From: Cupriavidus nantongensis
Lineage (GTDB): Bacteria > Pseudomonadota > Gammaproteobacteria > Burkholderiales > Burkholderiaceae
NCBI RefSeq assembly: GCF_001598055.1
Contig: NZ_CP014845.1
Location: 2,356,001-2,420,000 of the forward strand
Direction: 5' to 3'
Length of the DNA: 64,000 nt
Shown here one piece after another: positions 32,589-42,005 of the stretch (the first letter of the stretch is position 1; each line of letters starts with the position of its first letter). The notes under the pieces were generated by a model that ran no database searches, was not told the DNA's origin, and worked only from the letters and a program-made list of their open reading frames with translations. The position numbers and the translations under genes were made by a program.

Positions 32589-33971
32589 ATGGCCTACACC
32601 CATACCATCGGCAACCACCGCCACGTCTTTGCCGACCTGCGCACGCTGCTGGCCAGGGCCAGCCCGGCGCGCTCCGGTGACGCGCTCGCGGGCCTCGCCG
32701 CGCAAAGCGAACAGGAGCGCATGGCGGCACGGCTGGCGCTGGCCGAGGTGCCGCTGACGCGCTTCCTCAACGAGGCGCTGGTGCCTTATGAAGACGACGA
32801 GGTCACGCGCCTGATCCACGACCGCCACGACGCCGCCGCCTTTGCCGCGATCGATGCCACCACCGTGGGCGACCTGCGCAACTGGCTGCTGCGGCATGAG
32901 ACCGACAGCGCCGTGCTGGCGCGGGTCGCGCCCGGCATCACGCCGGAAATGGCGGCGGCGGTCAGCAAGCTGATGCGCAACCAGGACCTGGTCGCGGTGG
33001 CGCGCAAGTGCCAGGTGGTCACGCGCTTTCGCAGCACGGTGGGGCTGCCGGGCCGGCTGGCGGTGCGGCTGCAGCCCAACCACCCGACCGACGACCCCAA
33101 GGGCATCGCCGCCTCGATCATCGACGGGCTGCTCTATGGCTGCGGCGACGCCACCATCGGCGTCAATCCGGCCTCGGACAACCTCGGCGCGATCGTTTCG
33201 CTGCTGCGCATGATCGACGAGCTGCGCAGCCGCTTCGACATCCCCACGCAGTCGTGCGTGCTGACCCATGTCACCAACACGCTGCGCGCGATCGGCCAGG
33301 GCGCGCCGGTGGACCTGGTGTTCCAGTCGGTGGCCGGCAGCGAGCGCGCCAATGCGGCGTTCGGCATCAGCCTGTCGCTGCTGGCCGAGGCGCACGACGC
33401 CGCGCAGGGGCTGGCGCGCGGCACCGTGGGCGACAACCTGATGTACTTCGAGACCGGGCAGGGCAGCGCGCTGTCGGCCGACGCGCACCACGGCGTCGAC
33501 CAGCAGACCATGGAGGCGCGCGCCTATGCGGTGGCGCGCGCGTTCTCGCCGCTGCTGGTCAATACCGTGGTCGGCTTTATCGGGCCGGAGTACCTGTACG
33601 ACGGCAAGCAGATCATCCGCGCCGGGCTGGAAGACCACTTCTGCGGCAAGCTGATGGGCGTGCCGATGGGCTGCGACGTCTGCTACACCAACCATGCCGA
33701 GGCCGACCAGGACGACATGGACACGCTGCTGACGCTGTTCGGCGTGGCCGGCATCAACTTCATCATGGGCGTGCCGGGCGCCGACGACATCATGCTGAAC
33801 TACCAGAGCACCTCGTTCCACGACGCGCTGTTCCTGCGCGAAGTGCTGGGGCTGCGCCCGGCGCCGGAATTCGAGGCCTGGCTGCAGCGCATGGGCATTG
33901 CCGACGGCGCCGGCCGGCTGCTGGAACCCGCGGCGCGCCAGCCGCTGCTGCAGATGGCCCACAGCTTGTAA
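32589..33971 (+). CDS. eutB: ethanolamine ammonia-lyase large subunit
   Basis: Large subunit (460 aa; about 453 in E. coli) of adenosylcobalamin-dependent ethanolamine ammonia-lyase, which makes acetaldehyde and ammonia. The start at 32589 reads MAYTHTIGNHRHVFADLRTL. Highly conserved barrel segments include VTRFRSTVGLPGRLAVRLQP and NHPTDDPKGIAASIIDGLLY, EYLYDGKQIIRAGLEDHFCG and MGCDVCYTNHAEADQDDMDT. A TATATT element at 32513-32518 may be its -10 box. Only eutBC are present: no EutA reactivase, permease or shell genes adjoin. Confidence 0.95.
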   Translation: MAYTHTIGNHRHVFADLRTLLARASPARSGDALAGLAAQSEQERMAARLALAEVPLTRFLNEALVPYEDDEVTRLIHDRHDAAAFAAIDATTVGDLRNWLLRHETDSAVLARVAPGITPEMAAAVSKLMRNQDLVAVARKCQVVTRFRSTVGLPGRLAVRLQPNHPTDDPKGIAASIIDGLLYGCGDATIGVNPASDNLGAIVSLLRMIDELRSRFDIPTQSCVLTHVTNTLRAIGQGAPVDLVFQSVAGSERANAAFGISLSLLAEAHDAAQGLARGTVGDNLMYFETGQGSALSADAHHGVDQQTMEARAYAVARAFSPLLVNTVVGFIGPEYLYDGKQIIRAGLEDHFCGKLMGVPMGCDVCYTNHAEADQDDMDTLLTLFGVAGINFIMGVPGADDIMLNYQSTSFHDALFLREVLGLRPAPEFEAWLQRMGIADGAGRLLEPAARQPLLQMAHSL

Positions 33972-33980
33972 GGCGCCGCG

Positions 33981-34796
33981 ATGACCGCCAAACGCCAGGC
34001 TCCCGTCAGTCCCGACCCCGCGGCCGAAGCCGACCCGTGGCAACGGCTGCGCCGCTTCACGCGCGCGCGCATCGCGCTGGGCCGCACCGGCCACAGCCAG
34101 CCCACCGACGCCGTGCTGGCCTTCGGCCTGGCTCATGCGCAGGCGCGCGATGCGGTGCACCTGGCGCTGGACGTGGGCGCGGTCACCGCGGCGCTGGATG
34201 CGGCCGGGCTGGCGCACACGGCGGTCCACAGCGCGGCGCCGGACCGCGAGCACTACCTGCGTCGCCCCGACCTGGGTCGCCGTCTCGACGAAGCCAGCCG
34301 CGCGCGGCTGGACGCGGCGCGGCCGCCGCAGGCACCGGATGTGGTGTTCGTGATTGCCGACGGCCTGTCCGCGCTGGCCACGCAGCGCCATGCGCTGCCG
34401 CTGCTGCAGGCGGCGCGCGAGCGGCTGCCGCAGGGCTGGCAGATCGGTTCCGTGGTAGTTGCCGAGCAGTCGCGCGTGGCACTGGGCGACGAGATCGGCG
34501 AGCGCCTGGGCGCGCGCCAGGTGGTGATGCTGATCGGCGAGCGGCCCGGGCTGAGTTCGCCCGACAGCCTTGGCATCTACCTGACCCATGCGCCGCGCGT
34601 CGGCCGCACCGATGCCGAGCGCAATTGCATCTCCAATGTGCGACCCGAGGGGCTGTCCTATGCGCAGGCCGCCGAGCGGCTGGTGTTTCTGCTGCGCGGC
34701 GCGGCGGCGCTGGGGCGCTCCGGCGTGGACCTGAAGGACGACAGCGCGCCGGCGTTGCCCTCAGCCAGCGCCGAGGCACCGTCTCAGCTGCGCTGA
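33981..34796 (+). CDS. eutC: ethanolamine ammonia-lyase small subunit
   Basis: Small, cobalamin-contacting subunit (271 aa; 295 in E. coli) of ethanolamine ammonia-lyase. It begins nine bases after eutB. Conserved parts are RFTRARIALGRTGHSQPTDA, LDFAYAHAQARDAV-type sequence (here LAFGLAHAQARDAV), VFVIADGLSALATQRHALPL, MLIGERPGLSSPDSLGIYLT and DAERNCISNVRPEGLSYAQA. The first 20 residues are divergent. Together with EutB it gives cytosolic use of ethanolamine as nitrogen, and possibly carbon, source. Confidence 0.94.
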   Translation: MTAKRQAPVSPDPAAEADPWQRLRRFTRARIALGRTGHSQPTDAVLAFGLAHAQARDAVHLALDVGAVTAALDAAGLAHTAVHSAAPDREHYLRRPDLGRRLDEASRARLDAARPPQAPDVVFVIADGLSALATQRHALPLLQAARERLPQGWQIGSVVVAEQSRVALGDEIGERLGARQVVMLIGERPGLSSPDSLGIYLTHAPRVGRTDAERNCISNVRPEGLSYAQAAERLVFLLRGAAALGRSGVDLKDDSAPALPSASAEAPSQLR

Positions 34797-34804
34797 TAAT
34801 GCAA

Positions 34805-34844
34805 AACGGCCACCGCGCGGGCCGCAACCCGCGTGGTGGCCGTT
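34805..34844. terminator. strong hairpin between convergent eutC and ybaK-like genes
   Basis: Near-perfect 17-base-pair stem (34805-34821 with 34828-34844) with a six-base loop. On the minus strand it is followed by TTTT, so it is a plausible terminator for the ybaK-like gene; it probably also stops eutC transcripts. Confidence 0.8.
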
Positions 34845-34857
34845 GCCATCGCACCGC

Positions 34858-35331
34858 TTACATCATGCGGCGCGAGAACTGCCCATGCCCGGCATCCGAC
34901 ATCAGTTGCTTGAACTGGTCACCGCTCATGTGCACCAGGTCCTGATGATCGCCGCCCTCGAAATACACTTCGGGTTGCTGCATCAGGCTGTCGTCCACAT
35001 AGGTTTCCATGCCGTATGCCATCGCCACCGGCGGAATCGCGCCGAGGTCGCAATCCTTGAATATCTCGCGGATCTCGTCCTCGTGCGCCAGCACCAGGTT
35101 GCGCCCGGTCTGTTCGCAGATGGCGGCCATCTGCAGGTGATGGCTCGAAGGAATCACAGCGGCAACGTAGCCGCGGTCATCCTCCAGCAACAGCGTCTTG
35201 GCCAGCCGGTCCCCAGGCACGTGCGCGGCCTCTGCCGTGGCCATGCTGCTCAGGGTGTAGGGGTGGCGGATGATGTCGTAGCGGGTGTTCTTGCTGCTCA
35301 GGCAGTTAGCGAGCGTACTAGCCAGGGCCAT
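34858..35331 (-). CDS. YbaK/EbsC-domain protein (aminoacyl-tRNA deacylase-like)
   Basis: Single-domain protein (157 aa) of the YbaK/ProX family, whose members hydrolyse mischarged aminoacyl-tRNAs. Visible family elements are HPYTLSSMATAEAAHVPGD followed by LAKTLLLEDDRGYVAAVIP, with a lysine in the LAKT position that is catalytic in YbaK, and DCDLGAIPPVAMAYGMETYV. Which tRNA is edited cannot be told. It is a single gene convergent with eutC. Confidence 0.82.
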   Translation of the reverse strand: MALASTLANCLSSKNTRYDIIRHPYTLSSMATAEAAHVPGDRLAKTLLLEDDRGYVAAVIPSSHHLQMAAICEQTGRNLVLAHEDEIREIFKDCDLGAIPPVAMAYGMETYVDDSLMQQPEVYFEGGDHQDLVHMSGDQFKQLMSDAGHGQFSRRMM

Positions 35332-35414
35332 GGTTGCTCCTAGGTTCCGGATGCGCCGACGGTTATCCTTGTGCTCCTAATATAGTGCGCCGGCGCCATC
35401 GCGATGGCCTGCGG

Positions 35415-36338
35415 CTAGCGGTGCAGCCGCGGCCACACCGCCTGCAGTTCGGTCTTCAGGAAATTCAGCAGGTAGCGCGTGGCCAGGGTCTGGTAGCGGT
35501 TGGGCATGGTCAGCATGTAGAGCTTGCTGCCGAACACGCTGATGCGGTAGTCGGGCAGCAGCGGCACCAGCGCGCCGCTGTCCAGTTCGGCGCCGATCGC
35601 ATAGATCGGGAAGATGCCGACGCCCAGGCCGGCCAGCACCGCTTCTTTCAGGAAGGCGAAATTCTCCGAGCTGAGCGTCGGTTCGAGCACCACTTGTTCG
35701 CGCACCTCGCCATCGCTGCCGCCTGCGCGCGTGCCCGATGCCTTCAGCTTCTGCCCCGCCGGCGACGCACACACGATCGCATGCGACTGCAGCCCGGCCA
35801 GCGCCTGCGGCGCCGGGTGGCCGGCAAGGTACGCGGGCGCGGCGCAGACGATCCAGTCGACCGCGCCGATCTCGGTGGCGACCACCGAATCCGGCGGCGT
35901 CGAAATGATGCGCAGCGCCACCTCGACGTCCTCGGACACCAGGTTGTGCACGCGGTTGTCGAACACGACATCGAGCGTGATGTCCGGATAGCGCTGCTTG
36001 AACCGTACCAGCAGCGGCGACAGCAGCGAATGGCCCAGCCCGGTGGGCACCGACAGCCGCACATGGCCCTGCAGGCTCTTGCCCATGTTGCTGATCAGCG
36101 CATTGGCCGCCGCGACTTCGCCCAGGATATTGCGGCCGTGCTCGTATAGCCCGGCGCCGACCGGGGTCGGCTCGACGTGGCGCGTGGTTCGGCGCAGCAG
36201 CTGCACGCCCAGCTCTTCTTCCAGCGCCTTGAGCCGGTAGCTGACATTGGCGCGCGTCATCTTGAGCTTGCGCGCGGCCGCGCTCAGGTTGCCAGCGTCG
36301 ACGATATCGACGAACAGGCGCAGGGCGTTCAGGTCCAT
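35415..36338 (-). CDS. LysR-family transcriptional regulator
   Basis: LysR regulator (307 aa) with start at 36338 (MDLNALRLFVDIVDAGNLSA) and helix-turn-helix AARKLKMTRANVSYRLKALE. The effector domain starts near residue 90 (GHVRLSVPTGLGHSLLSPLL). It resembles the CrgA/DsdC-like group in its start and length. It reads away from the following MFS gene's end (both minus, 81 bases apart, MFS upstream), so it could be co-transcribed with the transporter and control it. Confidence 0.85.
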   Translation of the reverse strand: MDLNALRLFVDIVDAGNLSAAARKLKMTRANVSYRLKALEEELGVQLLRRTTRHVEPTPVGAGLYEHGRNILGEVAAANALISNMGKSLQGHVRLSVPTGLGHSLLSPLLVRFKQRYPDITLDVVFDNRVHNLVSEDVEVALRIISTPPDSVVATEIGAVDWIVCAAPAYLAGHPAPQALAGLQSHAIVCASPAGQKLKASGTRAGGSDGEVREQVVLEPTLSSENFAFLKEAVLAGLGVGIFPIYAIGAELDSGALVPLLPDYRISVFGSKLYMLTMPNRYQTLATRYLLNFLKTELQAVWPRLHR

Positions 36339-36419
36339 GGGGTGATCAGGGAAAGACGGGAGGCGGTGACAGCCCCCGTATATTGCCATGCCGGCGGCGT
36401 GGCGCCGGCATGGCGTGCG

Positions 36420-37733
36420 TCAGTGCTCGTGGTGCAGGTACCTGGCCTGGCGCGGCAGGCGCACGCTGACGCAGAAGGCAATCACCATCATCGCGCTCAC
36501 ATACCAGTAGAACGCGGTCTCGTGGCCCAGCGTCTTCATGCCGAGCGCGACATACTCGGCCGAGCCGCCGAAGATCGCGTTGGCGATGGCATAGGCCAGG
36601 CCGACGCCCAGCGCGCGCACCTCGGGCGGGAACATCTCGGCCTTCACGATGCCGCTGATCGAGGTGTAGAAGCTGACGATGGCCAGCGCCGCGGCGATCA
36701 GCACGAAGGCCAGTCCCGGGCTGGTGACGGTGCGCAGCGCGCTCAGGATCGGCACCGTGCACAGCGCGCCCAGCGCGCCGAACAGCAGCATGTTGCTGCG
36801 CCGGCCGATGCGGTCGGACAGCGCGCCGAACAGCGGCTGCATGCACATGTACAGGAACAGGCAGCCGGTCATCACATAGCTGGCGGTCTTGATCGACATG
36901 CCGGCGGTGTTGACGAGGTACTTCTGCATGTAGGTGGTGAAGGTGTAGAAGATCAGCGAGCCGCCCGCGGTATAGCCCAGCACCGTGAAGAACGCCGCCT
37001 TATGGTGGCGGAACAGCCCCGCCACGCTGCCGGCCTCCTTGCTGCCGCGGCTGGCCGCGGACGAGGTTTCGTGCAGCGAGCGGCGCAGGAACAGCGCCAC
37101 CACCGCGGTGGCGGCGCCGACCACGAACGGGATGCGCCAGCCCCATGCCTTCAGTTGTGCCTCGTCCAGCAGCTGCTGCAGGACCACCACCACCAGCACC
37201 GCCAGCAACTGGCCGCCGATCAGCGTCACGTACTGGAACGACGAGAAAAAGCCGCGCCGGCCGCGCAGCGCCACCTCGCTCATATAAGTGGCGGTGGTGC
37301 CGTATTCGCCGCCGACCGACAGGCCCTGGATCAGCCGCGCCAGCAGCAGCAGCGCCGGCGCCCAGTTGCCGATGCTGGCATGGGTGGGCAGGCAGGCGAT
37401 CAGCAGCGAGCCGGCGCACATCATCACCACCGAGATCAGCATCGAGTTCTTGCGGCCATGGCGGTCGGCGATGGTGCCGAACAGCCAGCCGCCGATGGGC
37501 CGCATCAGGAAGCCGGCGGCGAACACGCCGGCAGTGTTCAGCAATTGCGCGGTGGGGTCGGACTTGGGGAAGAACGACGGTGCGAAATAGATCGCGCAGA
37601 ACGCATAGACGTAGAAGTCGAACCATTCGACCAGGTTGCCCGACGAAGCGGCGACGATGGCATAGACGCGCTTGCGCACGTCGCCACCGTCGGGCGACGC
37701 CGTGTGGGCGGGGGTAGCGGTGAGATCGGTCAT
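36420..37733 (-). CDS. MFS transporter, metabolite:H+ symporter type (KgtP-like)
   Basis: Twelve-segment major facilitator (437 aa) of the metabolite:H+ symporter family. The family mark is near the N-terminus ([20 protein letters not shown]), then motif [19 protein letters not shown] and [19 protein letters not shown]. Closest overall to alpha-ketoglutarate permease KgtP and its paralogues, which carry dicarboxylates or other organic acids; substrate not resolvable. The LysR gene downstream may regulate it. Confidence 0.88.
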   Translation of the reverse strand: MTDLTATPAHTASPDGGDVRKRVYAIVAASSGNLVEWFDFYVYAFCAIYFAPSFFPKSDPTAQLLNTAGVFAAGFLMRPIGGWLFGTIADRHGRKNSMLISVVMMCAGSLLIACLPTHASIGNWAPALLLLARLIQGLSVGGEYGTTATYMSEVALRGRRGFFSSFQYVTLIGGQLLAVLVVVVLQQLLDEAQLKAWGWRIPFVVGAATAVVALFLRRSLHETSSAASRGSKEAGSVAGLFRHHKAAFFTVLGYTAGGSLIFYTFTTYMQKYLVNTAGMSIKTASYVMTGCLFLYMCMQPLFGALSDRIGRRSNMLLFGALGALCTVPILSALRTVTSPGLAFVLIAAALAIVSFYTSISGIVKAEMFPPEVRALGVGLAYAIANAIFGGSAEYVALGMKTLGHETAFYWYVSAMMVIAFCVSVRLPRQARYLHHEH

Positions 37734-38179
37734 GTTGAGCCTTGGCAGTCAGGGCGGTGCAAGCCGCCCGCGAAGAGGTCGCGCTGCGCAGTACGGGACG
37801 GGGATGCCGCAACCAGGGCCGCCTGCGGGAGGCGGTGACGCGGCATGGGGGAACACACGGGGGCAGGCCGGGCAACCGGCCCGTCGGTCTGGGGCGTGAT
37901 CGGGCGCGCACTGCGGCGCTATTGGACATCAGCGTAGCCGCTCAGGACCGGCCTGCCCACCCCCGGTGGAATGCTGCGGTGCAGCATCGAGGGCTGCAGC
38001 GACGAAGTTATCAGGGTTTGCGGGCGATTGTTCTGTTAAATGGACACTGAAAACCGAATTGTCACCGCTCCACGCATGCCGCAATGCGATGTTGCATGCA
38101 CTGCGGCTTGCGCTGTGCGCGGGACTGGGCAATGATTCGAGCCGGACCCTCAACTGGCCTACTGCGCCCCCTGTCTGCC
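37734..38179. other. intergenic region
   Basis: 446 bases upstream of both the MFS gene (minus) and a small secreted-protein gene (plus). An A/T-richer part near 38025-38065 may hold promoters. I see no gene, repeat or structured RNA that I can support. Confidence 0.5.
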
Positions 38180-38521
38180 ATGCACCGCTCGTTGCGCCGA
38201 TGGCTGTGCCTGCCTTTGTTCTTTGCCGGCGCCAGCGCCTCCGCCCAGGATCTGGTCGAATGCAAGCGGATCGAGCACGACCAGCTGATCATCGCCTCCC
38301 AGGAAACCCTGCTGTTCCTGCGCTGCCGCGCGCGCCAGGTCGCGTACGAGGCGCCGCGCCTGAAGGGCGTGTCGCAACGCGTCAAGGACGACCTGGTGTT
38401 CGCGTGCCTGGACCAGGCCGATGCCGTCGAGCACCAGCTGCGCGTGCGCCACGGCTACTCACGCGAGGCGCTGGCGCGCCAGCGCTGCGAACTGTCCGGC
38501 GCGCTCACGCCCGGCGGGTGA
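38180..38521 (+). CDS. small secreted hypothetical protein
   Basis: 113-residue protein starting at the ATG at 38180, chosen because MHRSLRRWLCLPLFFAGASA is a good signal peptide (cleavage near ASA-QD, residue about 22); an upstream ATG at 38084 would spoil it. The mature part of about 90 residues has four cysteines (ECKR, LRCR, FACLD, QRCE) that could form two disulfides in the periplasm. No known domain is recognised. It precedes fpr by about 190 bases, on the same strand. Confidence 0.6.
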   Translation: MHRSLRRWLCLPLFFAGASASAQDLVECKRIEHDQLIIASQETLLFLRCRARQVAYEAPRLKGVSQRVKDDLVFACLDQADAVEHQLRVRHGYSREALARQRCELSGALTPGG

Positions 38522-38546
38522 AGCCCCAAGCGCGCGGGCCACGCCA

Positions 38547-38574
38547 AAGCCGTCACATGCTGACGTGATGGCTT
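38547..38574 (+). terminator. hairpin after the small secreted protein gene
   Basis: AAGCCGTCAC/GTGATGGCTT (38547-38556 with 38565-38574), ten pairs including one G-U, eight-base loop. It has no T-run, so termination is uncertain. Confidence 0.4.
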
Positions 38575-38712
38575 AGACTCACCAGCGCCAGATGGGCGCT
38601 AATCCCTTGCTGGCGTTGCAGGCTCCGCCTGCGCCGAGCGGGGGCTTGCGTTAAGATCGCTTCCTTCCAGCCGTTTTTTGGCGCGCCGTTGCGCTGCATT
38701 CCGCGTCTTGCC

Positions 38713-39483
38713 ATGAGCAATCTGAACCAGCAATCCATCCTTTCCGTCCATCACTGGACCGACACCCTTTTCAGCTTCACCTGCACGCGCGACCCCGGTT
38801 TCCGCTTTGAAAACGGCCAGTTCGCCATGGTCGGCCTGGAAGTGAATGGCCGCCCGCTGCTGCGCGCCTACAGCATTGCCAGCGCCAACTACGAAGAGAC
38901 GCTGGAATTCTTCAGCATCAAGGTGCCCGACGGCCCGCTGACCTCGCGCCTGCAGCACCTGCGCGAAGGCGACCAGATCTACGTCGGCAAGAAGCCGACC
39001 GGCACGCTGCTGGTCGACAACCTGCTGCCCGGCAAGACCCTGTGGCTGCTGGCCACCGGCACCGGCCTGGCGCCGTTCCTGTCGATCATCCGCGACCCCG
39101 ACGTCTATGAGCGCTACGACCGGGTCGTGCTGACCCACACCTGCCGCTTCGTCGAGGAGCTGGCCTACCGCGAACTGATCCAGGAACACCTGCCGCAGCA
39201 CGAGCACCTGGGCGAGCTGGTGCGCGAGAAGCTGGTGTACTTCCCGACCGTGACCCGCGAAGAGTTCGACAACCGCGGCCGCATCACCGACCTGATCGCC
39301 TCGGGCGAGCTGTTCGAGCGCCTGGACATGGCGCCGTTCTCGACCGAGAACGACCGCATCATGCTGTGCGGCAGCCCGGACATGCTGAAGGACGTGCGCG
39401 CCATCCTCGAAGCGCGCGGCTTTGCCGAAGGCAATATGAGCCACCCCGGCCATTTCGTGCTGGAAAAGGCCTTCGTCGGCTGA
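38713..39483 (+). CDS. fpr: ferredoxin/flavodoxin-NADP+ reductase
   Basis: FAD enzyme (256 aa) moving electrons between NADPH and ferredoxin or flavodoxin. The ATG at 38713 gives MSNLNQQSILSVHHWTDTLF. The FAD site is RAYSIASANYEETLEFF near residue 55, the NADP site GTGLAPFLSIIRDP near residue 115, and MLCGSPDMLKDVRAILEARG follows; the C-terminal VLEKAFVG is typical of the bacterial FPR subclass. It provides reduced ferredoxin for Fe-S assembly and for defence against oxidative stress. TTAAGAT just upstream (38651-38657) may be part of its promoter. Confidence 0.94.
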   Translation: MSNLNQQSILSVHHWTDTLFSFTCTRDPGFRFENGQFAMVGLEVNGRPLLRAYSIASANYEETLEFFSIKVPDGPLTSRLQHLREGDQIYVGKKPTGTLLVDNLLPGKTLWLLATGTGLAPFLSIIRDPDVYERYDRVVLTHTCRFVEELAYRELIQEHLPQHEHLGELVREKLVYFPTVTREEFDNRGRITDLIASGELFERLDMAPFSTENDRIMLCGSPDMLKDVRAILEARGFAEGNMSHPGHFVLEKAFVG

Positions 39484-39504
39484 GGCCCCGTTCGGCCGGC
39501 CCGC

Positions 39505-39526
39505 CCCGGCGCGGTTCCGCGCCGGG
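39505..39526 (+). terminator. GC-rich hairpin after fpr
   Basis: CCCGGCGCGG/CCGCGCCGGG (39505-39514 with 39517-39526) around TT, then a weakly T-rich stretch. It lies between fpr and convergent fumC. Confidence 0.55.
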
Positions 39527-39551
39527 CGCCTCTGTTTCAAGCCCGCGCGCG

Positions 39552-40955
39552 CTACACCTCGCGCGTCATTCCCTTCAGGTCGATCCACTCCGCAAACTGC
39601 GCCTCGGTGACATGCCCCGAGGCGATCGCCGCCTCGCGCAGCGACAGGTTGCGCTTGACCGCCAGCTTGGCGATTTCCGCGGCGCGGTCGTAGCCGATAT
39701 GCGGGTTGAGCGCGGTCACCGGCATCAGCGAGCGCTCCAGCAGTTCGGCGATGCGTTCGCGGTCGGCCTCGACCCCCTCGACCATATGCTCGGCAAAGCT
39801 CGCGGCCGCGCCCGCCAGCAGGCTCACCGATTGCAGCAGGCTGTAGATGATCACCGGCTTGTACGCGTTCAGCTCCAGCGTGCCGAGCCCGTTCGCCAGC
39901 GTTACCGTGGTGTGGTTGCCGATTACGCGGCAGCACACCATCGCCAGCGCCTCGGCCTGGGTCGGGTTGACCTTGCCCGGCATGATCGACGAGCCCGGCT
40001 CGTTGGCCGGCAGCACCAGCTCGGCAAAGCCGGCGCGCGGGCCCGAGCCCAGCAGCATGAAGTCGCGCGCGATCTTCAGGAATGACGACGCGGTAGTGTT
40101 GAGCGCGCCCGACAGGTCGGCCAGCGCGTCGTGCGCGGCCTGCAGCGCATAGCGGTTGGGCGCGGGCTCGAACGGCAGGCCGGTGTAGTCGGCCAGCGCG
40201 CGCGCAAAGGCGGCGGCAAAGCCGTGCGGCGCGTTCAGGCCGGTGCCCACTGCGGTGCCGCCCTGCGCCACCGGCATCGCGCGCAGCATGGCCTGCTGCA
40301 GGCGTGACTGAGCATCGGCTACCTGCGCCATGTAGCCGGAGAACTCCTGCCCCAGCGTCAGCGGCACCGCGTCCTGCAGGTGGGTGCGGCCGACCTTGAC
40401 GATATCGGCAAAGGCCTCGACCTTGCGCGCGAAGGTCTGCTGCAGCTGCTCCAGCGCCGGCAGCAGTTGCTGCTGGATCGCGCGCGTGGCGGCGATGTGC
40501 ATCGCGGTGGGGAAGCTGTCGTTGGACGACTGGCTGGCGTTGACGTGGTCGTTGGGGTGCACCGGGGTCTTGCTGCCGACCTCGCCGCCCAGCAGCTGGA
40601 TGGCGCGGTTGGCGATGACCTCGTTCAGGTTCATGTTGGTCTGCGTGCCGGAGCCGGTCTGCCACACCGACAGCGGGAACTCGTCGGGCCAGCGGCCTTC
40701 GATGACCTCGGCGGCGGCCTGCTCGATGGCTTGCGCCAGTTCAGGCCGCAGCACGCCCAGTTCGCCGTTGGCACGTGCCGCGCACAGCTTCAGGATGGCA
40801 AAGGCCTTGATCAGCGCGGGCGGCATCTTTTCGGTGCCGATGCGGAAGTTCTGGCGCGAGCGTTCGGTCTGCGCTCCCCACAGGTGGTCGGCGGGCACGG
40901 GCACGTCGCCCAGGCTGTCTTTTTCGATGCGGGTGGCGGTGGACGGGTCTGGCAT
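39552..40955 (-). CDS. fumC: class II fumarate hydratase
   Basis: Oxygen-stable, iron-free fumarase (467 aa) of the citric acid cycle. The start at 40955 (MPDPSTATRIEKDSLGDVPV) follows AAGGAG; six upstream codons in frame are not needed. The signature GSSIMPGKVNPTQ is near residue 315, with early family sequence WGAQTERSRQNFRIGTEKMP and the TGSGTQTNMNLNEVIANRA region. It is divergent from a LysR gene, which may or may not control it. Confidence 0.95.
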   Translation of the reverse strand: MPDPSTATRIEKDSLGDVPVPADHLWGAQTERSRQNFRIGTEKMPPALIKAFAILKLCAARANGELGVLRPELAQAIEQAAAEVIEGRWPDEFPLSVWQTGSGTQTNMNLNEVIANRAIQLLGGEVGSKTPVHPNDHVNASQSSNDSFPTAMHIAATRAIQQQLLPALEQLQQTFARKVEAFADIVKVGRTHLQDAVPLTLGQEFSGYMAQVADAQSRLQQAMLRAMPVAQGGTAVGTGLNAPHGFAAAFARALADYTGLPFEPAPNRYALQAAHDALADLSGALNTTASSFLKIARDFMLLGSGPRAGFAELVLPANEPGSSIMPGKVNPTQAEALAMVCCRVIGNHTTVTLANGLGTLELNAYKPVIIYSLLQSVSLLAGAAASFAEHMVEGVEADRERIAELLERSLMPVTALNPHIGYDRAAEIAKLAVKRNLSLREAAIASGHVTEAQFAEWIDLKGMTREV

Positions 40956-41093
40956 GGACTGGCTCCTTGGCAAGGCGGCGGACGGCTGGGCCGGAGGACG
41001 TGATGCGGTCCATTAGAATACCGCTTCGCCATGGCGGGTGCCTGCGCCCCGCTGTCTTGCCGCGTTGCCGGCTATCGCGACAATTTCCGCCGC

Positions 41094-41978
41094 ATGCTCA
41101 TCGCCCAGCTCAAATCGTTCTTCATGGTGGCCCGCATCGGCAGCGTCACGCAGGCGGCCAAGCGCCTGGGCCTGTCGCAGCCCACCATCACCGCGCAGAT
41201 CCGCGCGCTGGAAGAGGCCTATGGGGTCGAGCTGTTCCATCGCGGCGGGCGCCGGCTGGCGCTGTCCGACGCCGGGCTGGCGCTGCTGCCGCGGGTCGAG
41301 GCGCTGGTGCAGCAGGAAACCGAGATCGATTTCTTCCTGCGCCATTCCGGCGACCTGCGCACCGGCAGCCTGCGCGTCGGCGCCACCGCCCCGTACTACG
41401 TGCTGGAACTGATCCGCCGCTTCAGCGACCGTTTTCCGGCGATCGACGTCAGCGTGGTCACCGGCAACTCGCAGGAGGTGCTGGAGGCGCTGCAGGAATA
41501 CCGCGTCGACCTCGCCACGTCTTCGCAGCGCGTCGACGACGCACGCCTGTCGCGCATGCTGCTGGGGGTGGATCCGCTGATGCTGGTGGTGCACCGCACC
41601 CATGCGCTGGCCGGCCATACCGAAGTGCCGGTGAGCGCGCTGGCGGGCTGCCGGCTGCTGATGCGCGAGCTGGGATCGACCACGCGCATCGCCACCGAGG
41701 ACATGCTGGCGCAGGCGCGCGTCAGCCCGGCGGCACAAATGGAGATCGGCAGCCGCGAATCGATCCGCGAAGCGGTGATCCGCAACCTCGGCGTATCGGT
41801 GATCGCCCGGCACGAGGTGCCGAGCCATCCTGACCTGCGCGTGCTGGGCTTCACCGATGCCGCGCCGTGCCTGCACGAATACCTGTATTGCCTGCGCGAG
41901 CGGCGCGGCGCGCGGCTGATCGATGCCTTCGTCGCGCTGGCGGATTCGCCCCCGGGGCAGGCGCCCGGCGGCGACTGA
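41094..41978 (+). CDS. LysR-family transcriptional regulator
   Basis: LysR regulator (294 aa). I use the ATG at 41094 (MLIAQLKSFFMVARIGSVTQ), since helix-turn-helix AAKRLGLSQPTITAQIRALE then lies at the usual distance; the frame is open about 20 codons upstream. The effector domain includes GSLRVGATAPYYVLELIRRF and RLLMRELGSTTRIATEDML. The ligand is unknown. It resembles regulators linked to aminoethylphosphonate and organic acid genes, but that is a weak impression. It is divergent from fumC. Confidence 0.82.
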   Translation: MLIAQLKSFFMVARIGSVTQAAKRLGLSQPTITAQIRALEEAYGVELFHRGGRRLALSDAGLALLPRVEALVQQETEIDFFLRHSGDLRTGSLRVGATAPYYVLELIRRFSDRFPAIDVSVVTGNSQEVLEALQEYRVDLATSSQRVDDARLSRMLLGVDPLMLVVHRTHALAGHTEVPVSALAGCRLLMRELGSTTRIATEDMLAQARVSPAAQMEIGSRESIREAVIRNLGVSVIARHEVPSHPDLRVLGFTDAAPCLHEYLYCLRERRGARLIDAFVALADSPPGQAPGGD

Positions 41979-42005
41979 GCGAGGCGGCGCCCGCGCGCGC
42001 TCGCG

